Shown here in pieces: positions 5,387 to 6,025 of a stretch of DNA of 6,025 nucleotides; positions within the stretch are counted from its first letter, which is position 1; each line of letters opens with the position of its first letter. The translations under genes and the position numbers were made by a program. Source of the DNA: Rhizobium sp. Q54 (GTDB lineage: Bacteria > Pseudomonadota > Alphaproteobacteria > Rickettsiales > UBA1997). The notes beneath the pieces were generated by a model. The model saw nothing but the letters and a program-made list of their open reading frames with translations. It ran no database searches and had not been told where the DNA came from. Location: NCBI GenBank assembly GCA_945865855.1, contig CAMBES010000086.1:1-6025 (forward strand), written 5' to 3'.

Positions 5387-5758
5387 ATGAGTTCCGACTT
5401 AGTTTCTTCACAATATTTTCCGATTTTATTATTTTTAATCGTCGCAATCGGCCTTTCTTGCGCCGTGCTTCTGATTCCGTTTTTGCTCAACAAATTACGC
5501 CCAGATCCTGAGAAAAATTCTCCTTACGAATGCGGTTTTGAAGGCGAGGGGCCAGTGCGCAATGAGTTCGAAGTTCAGTTTTATCTCGTTGCGATTCTCT
5601 TCATTATTTTTGATCTCGAAGTGGCTTTCCTTTTTCCTTGGGCCGTATCTCTGGGCAAAATCGGCGTCTTTGGTTTTTGGTCAATGATGGTTTTTTTAAC
5701 CGTATTAACCGCCGGCTTCATTTACGAATGGAAGCGTGGAGCGCTTGAGTGGAGATAG
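5387..5758 (+). CDS. nuoA: NADH-quinone oxidoreductase subunit A (123 aa)
   Basis: NuoA (ND3 in mitochondria) is a small inner-membrane subunit of respiratory complex I, at the junction between the quinone site and the proton-pumping arm. Three transmembrane helices are visible: about 11-34, 64-86 and 95-114. The loop after helix 1 carries the hallmark RPDPEKNSPYECGFEGEG (38-55), with the conserved Cys49 loop that shapes the quinone region. Helix 2 holds QFYLVAILFIIFDLEVAFLF (64-83) with the conserved acidic Asp76 and Glu78. The C-terminus GFIYEWKRGALEWR is typical. Length is normal for the family. The ATG at 5387 is preceded only by a weak AAGAG at 5379-5383 with a short 3-base spacing. nuoB, normally next, does not start in the following 267 bases, which is unusual. 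Confidence 0.96.
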   Translation: MSSDLVSSQYFPILLFLIVAIGLSCAVLLIPFLLNKLRPDPEKNSPYECGFEGEGPVRNEFEVQFYLVAILFIIFDLEVAFLFPWAVSLGKIGVFGFWSMMVFLTVLTAGFIYEWKRGALEWR

Positions 5759-5773
5759 ATTTAACTTTGCTTC

Positions 5774-6020
5774 TTAGTTTTTAGCTGCGGCAACTTGTCT
5801 TCCTTCTCTAGAGCGCGCAGGGTTGCGTTTAGATTCTGCTAAAGTTCAACCGCTCTCGCTCGAGTAAAAGCCTAACACTGGGACATTTTGCAACAAATTT
5901 TAGTTGAGAATTTTTCTGATCTGCAGGCGCATTTTGATCTTCTAATAATTTATACTTTGCACAATTTATTGCTCGATTTTCGAAATAATTTTTTGCAGTT
6001 AAGTGAGGGGTTTTTTGTAA
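5774..6020 (-). pseudogene. Possible degraded coding stretch, no start codon
   Basis: On the - strand a frame without stops runs from 6020 to a TAA at 5829-5831 (63 codons). It contains no ATG or GTG, and its only TTG is close to the stop. Its peptide is protein-like and hydrophilic, including KNYFENRAINCAKYKLLEDQ and then LKFVAKCPSVRLLLERERL. Near 5840-5850 a shift of one frame leads into a second open stretch (TLAESKRNPARSREGRQVAA, then AKN and TAA at 5774-5776). Together they could be one frameshifted, start-less gene remnant, with an in-frame stop at 6021-6023 on its 5' side. The composition is the only support, and no family is recognised, so this may also be chance openness in AT-rich DNA. 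It overlaps the hairpin. Confidence 0.2.
5810..5856. repeat. Strong imperfect palindrome downstream of nuoA
   Basis: Three stacked helices are visible: AGAGCG (5810-5815) with CGCTCT (5851-5856), GTTG (5822-5825) with CAAC (5847-5850), and TTTAG (5828-5832) with CTAAA (5839-5843) around the loop ATTCTG. The left side has a 6-base bulge (CGCAGG). No T-run follows on either strand, so it is not a standard intrinsic terminator. It may be a dispersed palindromic repeat, or a structure that protects the 3' end of the nuoA transcript. The rest of 5759-6025 shows no convincing gene or RNA. Confidence 0.45.
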
Positions 6021-6025
6021 TTATT

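Noticed and set aside
5774..5838. tmRNA-like reading: on the - strand GCA-GAA-TCT... to TAA encodes a short Ala-rich-ended peptide near a stem.
   Set aside because: Alphaproteobacterial tags normally begin A-N-D and end in A-A before the stop. This one starts AESK and ends AAAKN, and no tRNA-like acceptor with a TTCAA-type loop and matching stem was found nearby.
5888..6025. + strand frame from TTG at 5888, open to the window end (46 codons), as a possible next gene after nuoA.
   Set aside because: The upstream GGGA is weak and too close, and the peptide (LQQILVENFSDLQAHF and on) does not resemble NuoB or any family I know. It is the complement of the hydrophilic - strand frame, so openness may be a shadow.
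1..6025. CRISPR array, tRNA or rRNA genes.
   Set aside because: No regularly spaced direct repeats, no cloverleaf with a GTTCAA-type arm and acceptor, and no rRNA-like conserved stretches were seen on either strand.

Overview
This window is AT-rich bacterial DNA. It joins the 3' part of a transposon carrying passenger genes (1 to about 2071, + strand) to a stretch of ordinary housekeeping chromosome (2291 to 5758). The host looks proteobacterial, probably an alphaproteobacterium. NuoA has the alphaproteobacterial/mitochondrial-type core around its second helix, and HflK, DapA and PyrB are clear proteobacterial-type orthologues. Degenerate palindromic intergenic repeats and incomplete operons (hflK without hflC, nuoA without an adjacent nuoB) fit a small or rearranged genome, possibly a Rickettsiales/Holosporales-like lineage. 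That placement is inference, not proof.

Left part (1-2071, + strand). The window opens inside the C-terminal end of an IS1595-family (ISXO2-like) transposase. The transposase stop codon overlaps the start codon of a 209-aa protein, possibly of the TIGR04255 'sporadically distributed' type. That gene overlaps a 115-aa protein with two membrane segments. Next comes a 48-aa lysine-rich protein, then a 265-aa protein of unknown function. All five reading frames touch or overlap (by 1 to 8 bases) and have weak ribosome binding sites, so they look like one translationally coupled operon run from the transposase side. IS1595-family elements are known to carry passenger genes, so this is best read as the cargo of such an element. 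It is the most promising candidate here for an undescribed system. Its left end lies outside the window and its right end is not resolved.

Boundary (2072-2290). This 219-base gap between convergent genes holds no gene. It contains a 140-bp MITE-like element (2121-2260) with 10-nt imperfect terminal inverted repeats, one end of which resembles the widespread 'ATTCC-TGCGAAAGC' class of dispersed repeat, plus several smaller hairpins.

Right part (5324 back to 2291, - strand). dapA (lysine/diaminopimelate synthesis), hflK (membrane regulator of the FtsH protease) and pyrB (aspartate carbamoyltransferase) run in the same direction. pyrB starts with GTG one base after the hflK stop, and its ribosome binding site lies inside the end of hflK. 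The three are probably co-transcribed, though their functions are unrelated.

Far right. nuoA (respiratory complex I) reads away from dapA across a 62-base gap, where a self-complementary ATTATAAT gives a perfect -10 box on both strands. The last 267 bases (5759-6025) hold no convincing gene. They contain a strong hairpin (5810-5856) and an ORF-like stretch on the - strand without a start codon, possibly a gene remnant.
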